From Puccinellia tenuiflora (Eukaryota; Streptophyta; Magnoliopsida; Poales; Poaceae): 64,000 nt of DNA. The stretch is from assembly GCA_012064385.1 (NCBI GenBank), contig QRDG01000410.1, positions 277,801-341,800 on the forward strand, written 5' to 3'. Of this stretch, positions 1 to 10,971 are shown one piece after another; position 1 is the first letter of the stretch, and every line of letters begins with the position of its first letter. Both the position numbers and the translations under genes were made by a program. The notes beneath the pieces were generated by a model. That model was not told the DNA's origin. It made no database searches and worked only from the letters and a program-made list of their open reading frames with translations.

Positions 1-1167
1 ACAGAAAAGGGAAAATGTTTAAATCTCTTACAGGTGGGGCCCCCTGTCAGCCTCTCCCCTTCCCTCTTTCTTCCCTGTCGCCACAGGAAGAACATGGCGC
101 CAGTGCCACCATGCCGCCGTGTCGATCTCCTCTGCCTCCTCCTCGCTGCGGCCCCCCCTCCTGGTGGACAAGTGAGGCCGCCGTCGCCTTTGCTTCCCGT
201 CTCCTCTTTCCCCTGCTCTCCCTCCATAGAACCCTAACCCTAATGCCGCCGTTTTCCCCACGGACGCCTCCGTCGGCCGCCGCACCTCCCCGTCGAATCC
301 GGCCACCCCGAGGCCAGCCGACGCCGCCACCAGCTCGGCCTAGAGCTCCTCTCCCTCCCCGCCAAGCTAATCGGGCCGGGGTGCCCGAAGTCGCCGCCGC
401 CGTCCCGGTTTTCTCCGACTCGGCCGCCGCCGTCCAAGCACCATCCCGTCGCCGCCCGGCCTCCTCCGGCCCCGCCGTCCGCACCGTCGCCTCCGGGGTG
501 AGCTCCTCGACCGAAGGGTCCCTTCCTCCCTTCCCCTTCCGACCTATGCCGTGCCCCCTCCGTGCACCGCCAACCGCCGCCGCTCCGATGGTCGCCGCCG
601 GCCACTCCGGTGACCATATGGTCCGAGCCTCCACTCCCCGTGCTCCTCTACTTCTCCTCTAGCTAGTACAGCCAGTGCCCGCGTCCAATTTCGCTCCGAA
701 TCAACGAATTCGTGATCGACAGTGCCACAGCTCCCTGATGATGTCATGCCTACGTCAGCGGTTCTTATTTTGGAATTTCCAGAAATTAACAGAAAATTGG
801 AAAATGCAATATCTAATTATTGGTAAATCAGAAAAATGCATATGACATACCAAATGGTTCATAATTTCATAACCTATCCAAAAATGTAACTCCCACATGC
901 AAATGAATTTTGAATTTGAAATTAAAACGTGAAATGCAAATCATCGGTTAATTATTCAAATTTTGGAAATTGCATATCTTTTGAACCATGAATCCAAAAA
1001 ATGCAAATAATATGTAAAAATGCTCAGCAATAAAATGTCTATCTGTTAGTACCTTGGGTTAATTTAATTTGTCAAAATAAATTGTCTTTAATTGCTGAAT
1101 ACTAAAATGGCAGAAATAAATGTTGAATTTAGAAATTCCATAACTTTATGAATAAACTAGCAAAGTG

Positions 1168-1187
1168 GCCCGCGTATTTGCGCGGGC
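1168..1187 (-). other. Helitron 3' terminal hairpin
   Basis: GCCCGCG and CGCGGGC form a perfect 7-bp stem around a 6-nt loop. It lies 7 nt inside the terminal CTAG on the minus strand, the expected place for the hairpin that marks the end of Helitron transposition. Confidence 0.8.
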
Positions 1188-2230
1188 AACACTTGTTGTG
1201 CAATCATGTTAGGCATTGAAAGTTGGTACATAAAAGACAACTAAGATCTTGTACTGTAAATGCATGGTTGTGCCTAGCCATCTTTTGCATGCTTTGTGTG
1301 AATATCAGCCAGCTATGAAGTATTGTATGTTATTACTGATTTACGATCGTACTATATGGTCATCCAGGAATTTGACTGATCCTAGAAATGAGGGTATGGT
1401 TATCAATATTGAATAACTTATAACAATCTTCGACAACATCTAAAATTTATCTAATTTCACTATATTGGAATGCTATAAAAAACATGGCTATTATTAATAA
1501 TATCCATATATACTCAAAGAAATGAGTACAGTAATAATAATATCGTAATTCTAGTAAATAGAAATGTACCATGTTCATAGTACACTGTTTATATGCAAGA
1601 TTCATCCAGCGATCTTCTTATATTCATTACATGCTTTGGTAAGCAATTACGATTTGTGTATGTGTTATCTTCTATAAATTCAAATTGAGAAAAAAATGTC
1701 TTACCATTATTCACGGAATAGTTTCTGTGGATGCCTCACTATTTCAAATTGTTTTTTGTTTGTACCTAGAACCATTACCACGAATAACCTAAATCTTACA
1801 ACTATATGTTTTATCCGTTACAATGCTATAAAATTATTATTCAATTACTTCACCTATATATCCACTCGGCTAAACTTAAGAATTCTTATTTTAGCATAAA
1901 CCTTAAATATTGATTATCAAGTGAAACTAATATAAGGCATGTGAGATGATGTCTTGTTCTATATGACCTAAATATCGTGTCTCATTATGATATATTATAT
2001 AAATTGTGTAACTGTTCGTCTAGGTAGCTTCCTTTTCTTGATTGGTTGCAACTTCCCTTTGTAATGCCTTGGCTGTGTTGCAACACATGAGTGTCTACAC
2101 CTAAAAATTCAGTAACGTAAAATTACTTCCAAATACAATAGTTACATTTGTCCTATCAATCGATTCAGTCTCCGAGAGAGCTAATATGACATTTAAACTA
2201 TAGAACAACCATGTACACGTAAGTTTTATA

Positions 2231-2324
2231 CTCCCTCCGATCCATAAAAAATGTCTCTTATTTTGTACTAAGTTAGTACAAACTTCGTACTAAGTGGGCG
2301 ACACTTTTTATGGATCGGAGGGAG
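2231..2324. mobile_element. Stowaway MITE (Tc1/Mariner type)
   Basis: A 94-bp element with terminal inverted repeats of about 20 bp beginning CTCCCTCCGATCCATAAAAA and ending in the near complement. It is flanked by TA target duplications at 2229-2230 and 2325-2326. Length, TIR and TA target match grass Stowaway elements. It lies within the Helitron and so was inserted into it or carried with it. Confidence 0.92.
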
Positions 2325-4680
2325 TAGCTCATTTTACCAATACAATGTAAGATCAATATCATCTCCCGTACAATATCAGTGATTTGTATTGGCAATTATG
2401 CTTCATACTCACATGGTAAGTCACTCGAACGATATGAAGATATTTTAACCATATGTGAAGATTTATAGATATAGATCAATATGGTTGAATATAAAGTAAA
2501 AATAAACTATCATAACAAATTTAATACACATGGTATGGGTACCGTACTATGAATTTTGGTACTGATTGCCTATATGCAGCCAACCAAGAATATGCATGAT
2601 TGGACATGGAACACCAACATTTGGAAAGTGTCATAATAGAAAAGAGAGAAACAGTAGAAAGTCAAAGAATGTACAATGTGGTATATGAATCCAACTATTC
2701 AGTACTAAAAGCACTTCCTCTATTGCCAATGTTGATCTCCCTCGACCAAATATATGATCCCAACTTTGACAGACAGCCTCTTACTACTCCTGTGATACTA
2801 AACTTTGAGCCTTAATTATATGATCTAAGTGTGCACCTATAACATGATATCATAATGTAAGTCATAAATCGTTATGCCTGTAAAATTTAAGTAAGAGGTA
2901 CCAATAAAATTTTGAAAGCAAGCAAATTTGACTGAGTAGTCTTAACAATAAGTGCAAAAAACTGTAGCAAGTGAGCATGCATCTATATAATTATTTATTG
3001 TTTCAACTTTATTACATTGTGGCGTGAGTATGCATATATTCCTTGGGGTGTCTTCAATTTTTAGCATTGATAACAAATATTAGCTTGATTCCACATTTAG
3101 AGTGCAAGCATCTGCTAATGTGTGAACTTTCATGTTGATGATAACGTGGAGGGCACCATAAAAACATTCATTGGAGTCACATGAAACATCAGCGATTATT
3201 GCAGGAGTACATATTGTAACAAAAGGTATTAAATTAGCCTTTGGAAAATTATATGTATCTTTGATCGATAAGATTATTGGACTGGATGTAGTAGTCTTGT
3301 GTACTAATTCCGCTTGCAAAAAAAAGAACCTTGTCGCTTCTCTGGAGCAATTTAAAATTGTATTTAGAAATCAAAATCCAATACAGATTGTTTCGTCCAG
3401 TTTAGTGAATATACAGTGCAAGTAGAATTAATGGAATATGATAAGCCATGAACATCATTAGTAGGAAAATAGGAGCAGCGAGTTGTCCCGCCAATGCACA
3501 TGTATGGATATCACAATAAGAAAATATGAACACTATTATATCCTCAACTGAATTTCTGAAAGTATGAAGAAAACAAATGGAAGATATAATGTGTATAACT
3601 CCTGCTATGTCGTGCAATGAAGAAAACATTATCTGTGTAGCAACAAAGAAGCAATTATTACACATTCCTGGTATACTAACCTGAAGTACCACATATATCA
3701 AGTCACGCTAAAGAGGTACTCTTGAGTTTGTCTGTCGCGCTAAATAAGACATATTCATACTTTTAAGTATGGTTACCGCACTAAATAGTCTAATGGATTG
3801 TATATGTGTGATTTATTTCAAGTCCATGGAACACCCCAGAAAAGGAAGTTAAATTGAGGCATATTTAACATGCTCAGATAATGTGAAAAATGTTAATTCT
3901 CTATCGATGTATAGAACATCTTAATTCTAGTTACGGATAGTACTGTGACAATTAATCATTATAAGAAGATGTAAGTTGGAGGTGAGCATATTTCCCTTGG
4001 TTGAGGGCGTGGATGTATAATTGCACCGCTTTCTTACGGGTACAAATTTAGGTATACAGATATTGTGAGTATATACTCCAGAATTTCAGTTTTAAAAGGC
4101 GAAGCGTGTATGTGTGCACATTAATCTGATGGACTTCAGTCGTGGTAAAGCTGGTTGATTCAAGAAATACTATCGCATCATCACTGCATCTATTTACTAA
4201 CAAACCTAGAACGTACATAGTGCGAAGAAAGCCTGACCTGGTTGATCCCAAGACTGGCCGGTCATGGTGACAGGGTGGCCGATGCCGTCGAGCAACTGTA
4301 TTGCCACGCTGCCGTGCCGCTTCCATACAGACAGATGAATGCATGTCCGTATACGTGGGAAACACCTACAGAAAATCACCATCAGAGCTGGATCGCTTGT
4401 AGATTTTCGTCCTATTTTCCTGTTGGGCATTGGCTAGCTATTACAATCCTCCAACCACGTACAATTGGCCCAGCCTTGAAGGCAACGATGCTTCTGAGAC
4501 TGAGAGTTTGAGACAACTGAAGGTGCTAGATGTCTCGATCGGTACCAACATCATAGCGAAGTTGGAGGCGACATGCAGAATATAAAACAATGGAGGCGAT
4601 GCTGCACATTGCTAATTTGGCACTCGGCCGGTCGCGACGGCTTTCTTCTGAAGTTCCCCTAGTTCTGATCGCATGAGTTG

Positions 4681-4820
4681 GACTTCGAATTTGCTAGCTT
4701 GAGCTAACGATCAGGCACGAAGGGCTCGATGATGCAGGCAGGACATGCGTGACTTTGAATTTGCTAGCTTGAGCTAATGATCAGGCACGAAAAGCTCGAT
4801 GATGCAGGCAGGCCATGTGT
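4681..4820. repeat. 70-bp tandem duplication in the Helitron
   Basis: Two head-to-tail copies, 4681-4750 and 4751-4820, share TTTGCTAGCTTGAGCTAA and GATGATGCAGGCAGG with only a few differences. They lie near the 5' end of the minus-strand Helitron. Function unknown. Confidence 0.85.
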
Positions 4821-5884
4821 GGCCGGTGGCCGGCGGCGCACCGAACTCTGCTCTTCTCATATGGTGGCCGAAGAAAACCTAATAATTTAATGACAATCGT
4901 AACGATGAAACGTTATGTCATTATAATGGCAGCAGTGGGTAATTATTTTACCTCAGTCCAATCTAATGGTCGTAAACTTTCAATGTACAAAATAAATGGT
5001 TGGATGTTTCTGATTTTTGTGGGATTTTCTAGAGTATTTCTCTTTTTTCTGGTGAGCCCATCATGTACCTTTAATATATAATAGATGTCCAAAAATTATG
5101 GTTAAGCCCTCAAAATGTTCAGGAAAACAACATCTAAATGTTAGTTCCATTTTCCATGCAATAATGAATATTTAAATTGCTGTTTAACTAAAATTATTAA
5201 AATGGCAGATTTAAATTCCAATTTTAGATAATTCATAACTTGAGTTTTGTTTACTCAAAAATTATGTTTAATAGCTCAAAATGTTCAGCAAGTGATGAAC
5301 TACAAGTTTATATCATTTTAGAGACTTGTAGATTTAATTTTGGTGCTGTTCATTAAAATTAAATAAAATGGCAGATTTAAATCAATTATCAAAAATGTCA
5401 TAACTTTGTGAATATTAATTCAAAAATTGCAAATGATATACCAAAATGACCAGCAAAGCAAATGCTATCTGCCTATGTTAATATCACAGCATGCAAACAA
5501 ATTTTCCTTTGATGTTAATTTCGAAATGGTTAAAATGATTTAAATTGCCTAACCGTTTAAATCACCGTTTCTTCACCGTTAATCGGAAAAATGCAAACAA
5601 GGTACCAAAATGATCAGTGGAACAAGGCCTATCTAATAATGTCATTTTCATGCATTTAGGACCCATAATTCAGTACTGGACGTTTTGGTAAATAACACAA
5701 ATCACCAAGTTAAAGATGGAGTTTTAACCCGTTAATTGTGATATTTAATTTAGGGGTTCCATTTAACTTGTGGGACATGCCCAATACCTTTTCAATGCAT
5801 AATATGTCCATATCATCATGATTGTGCATTGCACCTTGTATTCGTGTTATTTATTCCTTTCTTGTATTGTTCGTGTTTCGGTAG

Positions 5885-5958
5885 ATTCTGGAGTCGAGGT
5901 TCCACCACAATACCTTGACAACCAGCGCGACCAGTACTACCCGCAAGGCAAGAGCTAA
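5885..5958 (+). other. Conserved mini-exon 1 in the Tekay LTR
   Basis: A short frame following a GTAG acceptor-like site, ending QYYPQGKS-stop. The same position in both N LTRs encodes a related peptide ending QYYAPGQQGKR-stop. I infer an exon or a short uORF within the LTR transcript; no expression can be seen from sequence. Confidence 0.4.
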
Positions 5959-7141
5959 CCTAACCTTCTTGGCATATCTCATATTACCCAAGTATTTTAT
6001 CCACCATACTATTGCATTCGATTCTGGTGACAAGTTTTGGTCAGTGTATATAATATCCTATCAATTGCATGTTCCCTGAACCATTACCTGTTTCCCCACC
6101 TATGAACCATAGATTGAAGTGTTGGCCTGAGATAAATCATATCTGTTGTATGTCATGCTTAGATATGCTTAGCCATGCTTAGTCGAATGCTTAAGTTGTC
6201 CGTTGATTATTTCCATAGTTGTGAATTGAATGGAATGTTCGGACAGTGGTGGAGACTTGTGTTGATAATAAATTGCTAAGAAGGCTGGGATGAGTTGCCA
6301 ACAAGGTCGTTGGTGTTTTGTCTCATTCTTGCCGCCTAGGCTGAGAGTGCTTTTAGCTAGAACCAAGAACCGAGCGTGCTACCATCGGTGGGGGTATGGG
6401 CCCTTTACTAACCAAATAATTAGTGCGGGTGTATCCAAGGGTCCTCTAGTTTGCGCTTTCCATTTGCGAGTGTGTGGCCGAAGACGATGCAGAGAAGATG
6501 ATGATGATGGTGATGGTAGGACTGGCGATGGGGCAGGGTGTTGGAATAGGCGCTGAACTTGTCCTGTCGTCACGATGACCCTTGGATAGTCTCACGCTTT
6601 GTAAAGGTTTAACCGCGCCCGCCCTGCCGGCTTTCCCCGGAAGAGAGCTAATTGTACAGGCAAGGGGTCGGACGGTACCGTTGGGTAAATTAGTACACCC
6701 CTGCAGGGTTTAATCTTTTCGAAAAGCCGTGTCCACGGTTATGGACAAAATCTTGGGAAAGGCGGATTAGCTCATAGAAAACCTGAACCTGATCTTTAAT
6801 CAAATGGCAGCTAGAGGTTGCATAATCAACGTGTGCTAGAAGGTTCATTTCCTCGAGGGAGATTCGAGGGAGTGCCTTGGTGGAGATAAGTGGAGTTGCT
6901 GAATACAGTAGGTTCCCTGTGAACCGAAGAGAAAAGTGTTACCCTCTTATCCCCTTATGAAAACCTTCTGATTAGACGATGCCATGAGTCCTAGTCTTCG
7001 GAAGGAAACAAAACCAGCTTTATGCAAAACAACCACTTATATAGCTTTGCAGCCTCCGTCAGCATCGGGCCTATATCGCCCTACTAATTCTTGCGAGTAC
7101 GTCGTACTCAGCCTTGCTTTGTTGCTTATTATTTGTTTCAG

Positions 7142-7194
7142 AGGAGGACGCCACCGAACTGGAAGGTGGGTTCTACGTTGACTTCGACGAGTAG
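7142..7194 (+). other. Conserved mini-exon 2 in the Tekay LTR
   Basis: It follows a pyrimidine-rich tract ending TTTGTTTCAG, a good splice acceptor. The frame reads EEDATELEGGFYVDFDE-stop. The equivalent in N reads EEDDTEQLGGFFVDVDY-stop, with identical length and stop position. Confidence 0.4.
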
Positions 7195-7925
7195 TCTGTG
7201 GTTCCCAGGTGGCAGCTTGGGACGTCATGGAACAGGCTGGCACAGGATAATTATCTGTAGGCCTCTTAGGCCATAATTTGGATCTTGTTGTTTAGACAAC
7301 TTTAATTTGCTTCCGCTTGTTGTAATGATGGGTCAGTGACCTCTGATGTGTCATTTGCTATCTTTCTCAATTATATGAGTTGAATTATGATATCTTTGTG
7401 TCGTAGAGTCTGTGATGTGCCAGTTCGTTCCACAAGTCTCGGTCTCTTTACTATACATGGAAGCGATGTCTGAGTTTATGGCATGATTAAGGTGTTGTGT
7501 GCCGATGATCCATTCCGAGCACACCTGCCAATGAGTTTTGGCCTGGGATTGGTAAACCCAGTAACCCTCAATTGTGTAGCATGACCGGTTACACAACGTT
7601 CCACTGTATAGTTCTGGGGTCGGGGCGCTACAGGGCCCGAGGCCGGCCCCAGGCCGGGAGGCTCGGGTGGCCAGCCGACCCACCTCGCGCGCAGCCGGCC
7701 CAGGCCGGGCCGCAGGCCGGGGCCTTCGGTTGCCCTGTCGGCCTTGCCCGCCTGGCAGGCCGTCCCAAGGCCGGGGTGGAAGGCCGGCCTCCCAGTGTCC
7801 TAGTGCTCCGTTCGCTACCTAGTTTGCTGCGCGAGATTCCGAGCCAGCCTGGCCAGGCTGCCGGCCGGTCCCAGGCCGGGGACTCGGGCTGGGCACCTTT
7901 TTGCCCCCAACGGCCTATGGCCCCC

Positions 7926-7933
7926 TATAAAAG
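7926..7933 (+). promoter_or_regulatory. TATA box of LTR J
   Basis: TATAAAAG in a C-rich setting, followed about 30 bp downstream by a pyrimidine-rich tract typical of plant transcription starts. It is the likely core promoter of this LTR. Confidence 0.6.
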
Positions 7934-8304
7934 GGCTCTTCTTCCCCATTTTCCCCCGATGTTTTTCTTGCTCTCTCTCCTCCATTGTTGCATATTTTGA
8001 GAGCTTGATTCCTCCTCTTCCCTCCATGATTCTTGTCTCAAATTAGAGGAAAAGAGAGATGAGATCTTGATCCACTATTCCACCAAACCAAATCTCCTCT
8101 AAGTGAGGGGAACTCGTTGGATCTAGATCTTGGGAGTTGTTTTGTGTTTCTCCTTGTTCTTCCTCTCAAATCCCTCTCTAACTTTAGTTGCTTTGGTTGG
8201 ATTTGGGAGTGAAGGTCTTGACCACCTTGTGTGGTCTTGCCTATTGCATTTGGTGCATCAGTTTGTGCTCTCCACGGTGACTCGTGGGATTGAAATTCGA
8301 GAAG

Positions 8305-8370
8305 CTTGTTACTCTTGGGTGCATTGTGTTCCCAAGAGCTTGTACCTCTTGGGTGCATTGTGTACCCTAG
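8305..8370. repeat. Tandem ~33-bp repeat in LTR J
   Basis: Two adjacent units share CTCTTGGGTGCATTGTGT (8305-8338 and 8339-8370) with a few differences. Such repeats are common in LTR leader regions. Confidence 0.75.
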
Positions 8371-8927
8371 ACGGTTGGTCGTGTCGTGAAGTCTTCGATT
8401 TGTGAAGCTTTGGGTAAGGTTTGGGAGCCCCCGATTGAGTTGTGGGTGTGTGCCCCCAAGATCGTTGTACAGGCTCCAGATTCCACCTTGAAGGATTCCG
8501 ATAGTGGAAGGTGAACCTAACCCTTGGGGTGAGGTTCATCGGAGAATAGGGTGAGGCCTTTTGTGGCATCTTGAGTAGGCTTTTGTGGCGAGCTCACACC
8601 CCTCCAACGAGACGTACTCCCTTAACAAGGAGGAACTCGGGAATACATCCTCGTCTCCGCGTGCCTCGGTTATTTCTATACCCGAGCTCTTTACTTATGC
8701 ACTTTACATTGTGATAGCCTTTGTGCTTGATGTCATATATATTGCTATCACCTTGTTGTTATATTGCTTAGCATAAGTTGTTGGTGCACATAGGTGAACC
8801 TAGTATATTAGGTTGTTGGCTTGTTAATTTAAACACCTAGTTTTATTCCGCAATTATCAAGCCTTAAACCGGAAAAGTTTTAATCGCCTATTCACCCCCC
8901 TTCTAGGCGACATCGTTTGTTCTTTCA

Positions 8928-9523
8928 CCTAGTTACTTTGGCCAAGTGATTGCTTGTATCTGCAACAGAGAGTATTTATGCTAGATTGTTGGTTCGTGCC
9001 CCCTCCCGTGCCTGGGCACGAGTGACAGAAACGTCTAAGGACGAGGGTGTGCTATTGCGACTAAGGGTAAAACAACGGTGTTTATATCTACGTGATCATA
9101 AATATTGCTTACATCATGCACTGTTCTTAATGCAATTGTCCGTTGCTTGCAACTTAATATCGTCGGGTGACAGGCTGGATAGCGATCCCGCGGTGGACTT
9201 TTTAGGCAAAGATGCAGTTGGACTCAACGGTCTTTGTTATTTGTTGTGATGCCTACATGAATATTACCATGAACTCTTTGATTTGGCTAGATTCAGTTTG
9301 TGTCATAATCTTGTCAATTGCCTAGTTGTAATTAGTTTACCCGTCATATGAGTATTTTATTTATTGGAGAGACACCACTAGTGAAGCCATGCCCCCCAGT
9401 CCATCTTTTCCCATTGATTACAACACCGTTTACTTGCTTTTGACCATCACTTCTCGCTGCTCCGTTTCCATATTTTTATTCACTACACTATATGTTTAAC
9501 CGCTTTGTTTTCAGCAGACCGGG
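8928..9523 (+). mobile_element. LTR fragment K (same family as the solo LTR at 35287-36860)
   Basis: Reads as the reverse complement of about 35516-36110 of the solo LTR, including the blocks AGTTACTTTGGCCAAGTGATTG-like (8931 on) and TTAACCGCTTTG...GACCGGG (to 9523). It is cut on the left by LTR J and on the right by element A-B. The 5 bp before A-B are CCGGG; the matching duplicate would lie beyond A-B, inside the gap. Confidence 0.75.
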
Positions 9524-10971
9524 TGATAACCCCCAAGAGCAGGGGATCACTGTAGCACCTCTCAATGTGGAAGTAGGGTATCGATCCGCAGGAGCAAGAA
9601 GGAAAAGTTATCTATTCCTTACAACTAAAGTGTCACAAGTTTTAGTTGATTATGCACTAGACAAGTTTAAAGAACAAGATGGTTGATTTAATGGATAGAA
9701 GTTTAATGTAACAAAACAAGAATGTGAAAGTGTCCCAATCCTCTTTAATGCAAGAGGACAAGACAAAGGTGTAAACGGTGCTTTGGGAATAAGGCCTAGG
9801 GATCATACTTTCACTAGTGGACACTCTCAACAATAATAATATAATTGAATACATAGATATTTCCTCTTCACTATGCTACCCCGAACTATCCTCTAGTTTG
9901 ATAATGAACACCAATCCATTATGTAGGGCTACAAAAAGCACACCTTAAAGTTCGTATTCCACATCTATGGACACTTCATGCGGTCACTATTCGCATCCAA
10001 AGATAGTACTAACAAACACCACAATATCATAGAGACACCCAACACAAATAATAACTCATGATAAGTATTCATGTAATCTTTAGCCTAAGAGACACACACG
10101 GTGCACACACTGTCAACTTCACACCATGGGACAAGGGTGACTCCGGCAATCACATCAATAAAACCACTTGTGTAGCATAATTCATAAGATGATGAAGAGT
10201 AACATCTATGGATTCAACTAGATTACAAAGCTCATGATCACATAAAGATTACACCATGGGAGAGAGAGATAAACCACATAGCTACCGGCATGAGCTTTCA
10301 GCCCCGAGGGAGACTACTCCCCCTTCATCATGGAGATGAGGAGCTTGATGGAGAGGTTGATGAAGAGGTGCAGCCCGGAGTTAAGACGATCTTGCTGTAG
10401 ATGTTGATGATGATCACGCCGGAGGGGGCTGGAGCCCTCCGGAGGTGGATTCCGGCGGCGTTTCCCCCCTCCGTTCTTCTCTGGCGGCAGCCCTCTGCCT
10501 CTCTGTTTCTGGTTTTGCGTTTCTCCACCGCCTCCCTCTGGAAAATGTTGGGGGACCTTTTTTGTAGGCGTTTTTAGGTCACGAGGATACTTCTGGGCGA
10601 AGGATCGATGCAAATGGGGCCACGAGGGCCAAATTGGATGGGCCCACGCGGCCTGGTACTGTAGCCGCGTGGGACCCCCCTTTTGGTCTTCCGGCCTCCG
10701 TTCGTTGACTTCTTTCGCTCCTAAATCTTCTCCTTCCAAAATAATGACTCCCTAAATTTATAGCTCATTATGACGTCGTTAAGGTCCTGAAACAAATAAA
10801 GAAAGAAATAGGGGTTTTCTACCTGCGCAGGATTAATTCCATATAAAGGGGAAATTATTATAAATTACCAAAAATACTTAAATAACAGTAATATACCCCT
10901 TATATGATGCAAATATGAATGGAATATAACTATTATAGTGCAAAGTTCATGTATGCATTTTAGATGCATCA
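9524..10971 (-). repeat. 3' LTR of element A-B
   Basis: 1448 bp, reading TGATGCATC... to ...GGGGGTTATCA on the minus strand. It is flanked on the low side by CCGGG (9519-9523). The adjacent interior (minus strand) reads AAGCTTGGGGATGT just before the LTR, a plausible polypurine tract at 10972-10985. Confidence 0.85.

Larger units (their letters stand above)
1157..5085 (-). mobile_element. Non-autonomous Helitron
   Basis: On the minus strand the element begins TCTATTATATATTAAAGG at 5085 and ends CTAG at 1157. It lies between host A and T, the canonical Helitron A|TC...CTRR|T arrangement. A 7-bp GC-rich stem-loop sits 7 nt before the terminal CTAG. Removing 1157-5085 restores a continuous alignment of the surrounding LTR with N's LTR, which supports both ends. 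No RepHel helicase is present. The interior is AT-rich, with only short open frames I do not recognise (for example 2600-2815 plus, 3080-3319 minus, 4206-4430 minus). The 4200-4860 part is more GC-rich than the rest and could be captured host sequence. Confidence 0.82.
1..7632 (+). mobile_element. Tekay-type gypsy LTR (partial, 3' or solo), interrupted by a Helitron
   Basis: The two flanks, 1-1156 and 5086-7632, read collinearly with the LTR of element N (45401-49146): a GC-rich block, then AT-rich sequence, then the stretch with two short conserved reading frames, then an end in GGGGTCGGGGCGCTACA. N's LTR ends in almost the same way. The LTR ends in CA at 7632 and no primer-binding site follows, so this is a 3' or solo LTR. 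Its left end lies outside the window. The right-hand target duplication would be GGGCC (7633-7637), but its partner cannot be seen. It is clearly more diverged from N's LTRs than those are from each other. The open frames across 15-660 are a by-product of GC-rich sequence and are not annotated as proteins. Confidence 0.85.
7633..8927 (+). mobile_element. LTR segment J (partial), carrying a promoter
   Basis: A stretch starting with repeated GGCCGG motifs, followed by a TATA box, a transcribed-leader-like region and an end of the form TTCACCCCCCTTCTAGGCGACATC...TTTCA, which closes in CA at 8927. That ending resembles cereal retrotransposon LTR ends. No primer-binding site follows, so this is a 3' or solo LTR inserted in LTR K. 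Its left end is hidden by the Tekay LTR inserted into it at 7632/7633. Superfamily (copia or gypsy) cannot be decided here. Confidence 0.6.

Noticed and set aside
15..662. Long Ala/Pro/Arg-rich open frames on both strands
   Set aside because: The block is the GC-rich part of a Tekay LTR. Frames are open in several phases at once because stops are rare in such sequence, and the frames are not conserved in the N LTRs.
1696..2815. Short AT-rich frames in the Helitron as genes
   Set aside because: 60-70 codons, no recognisable motif, and expected by chance at this length.
8928..9523. Open frame of 99 codons at 8950-9249 as a gene
   Set aside because: It lies within LTR fragment K and the matching region of the solo LTR has no equivalent frame.
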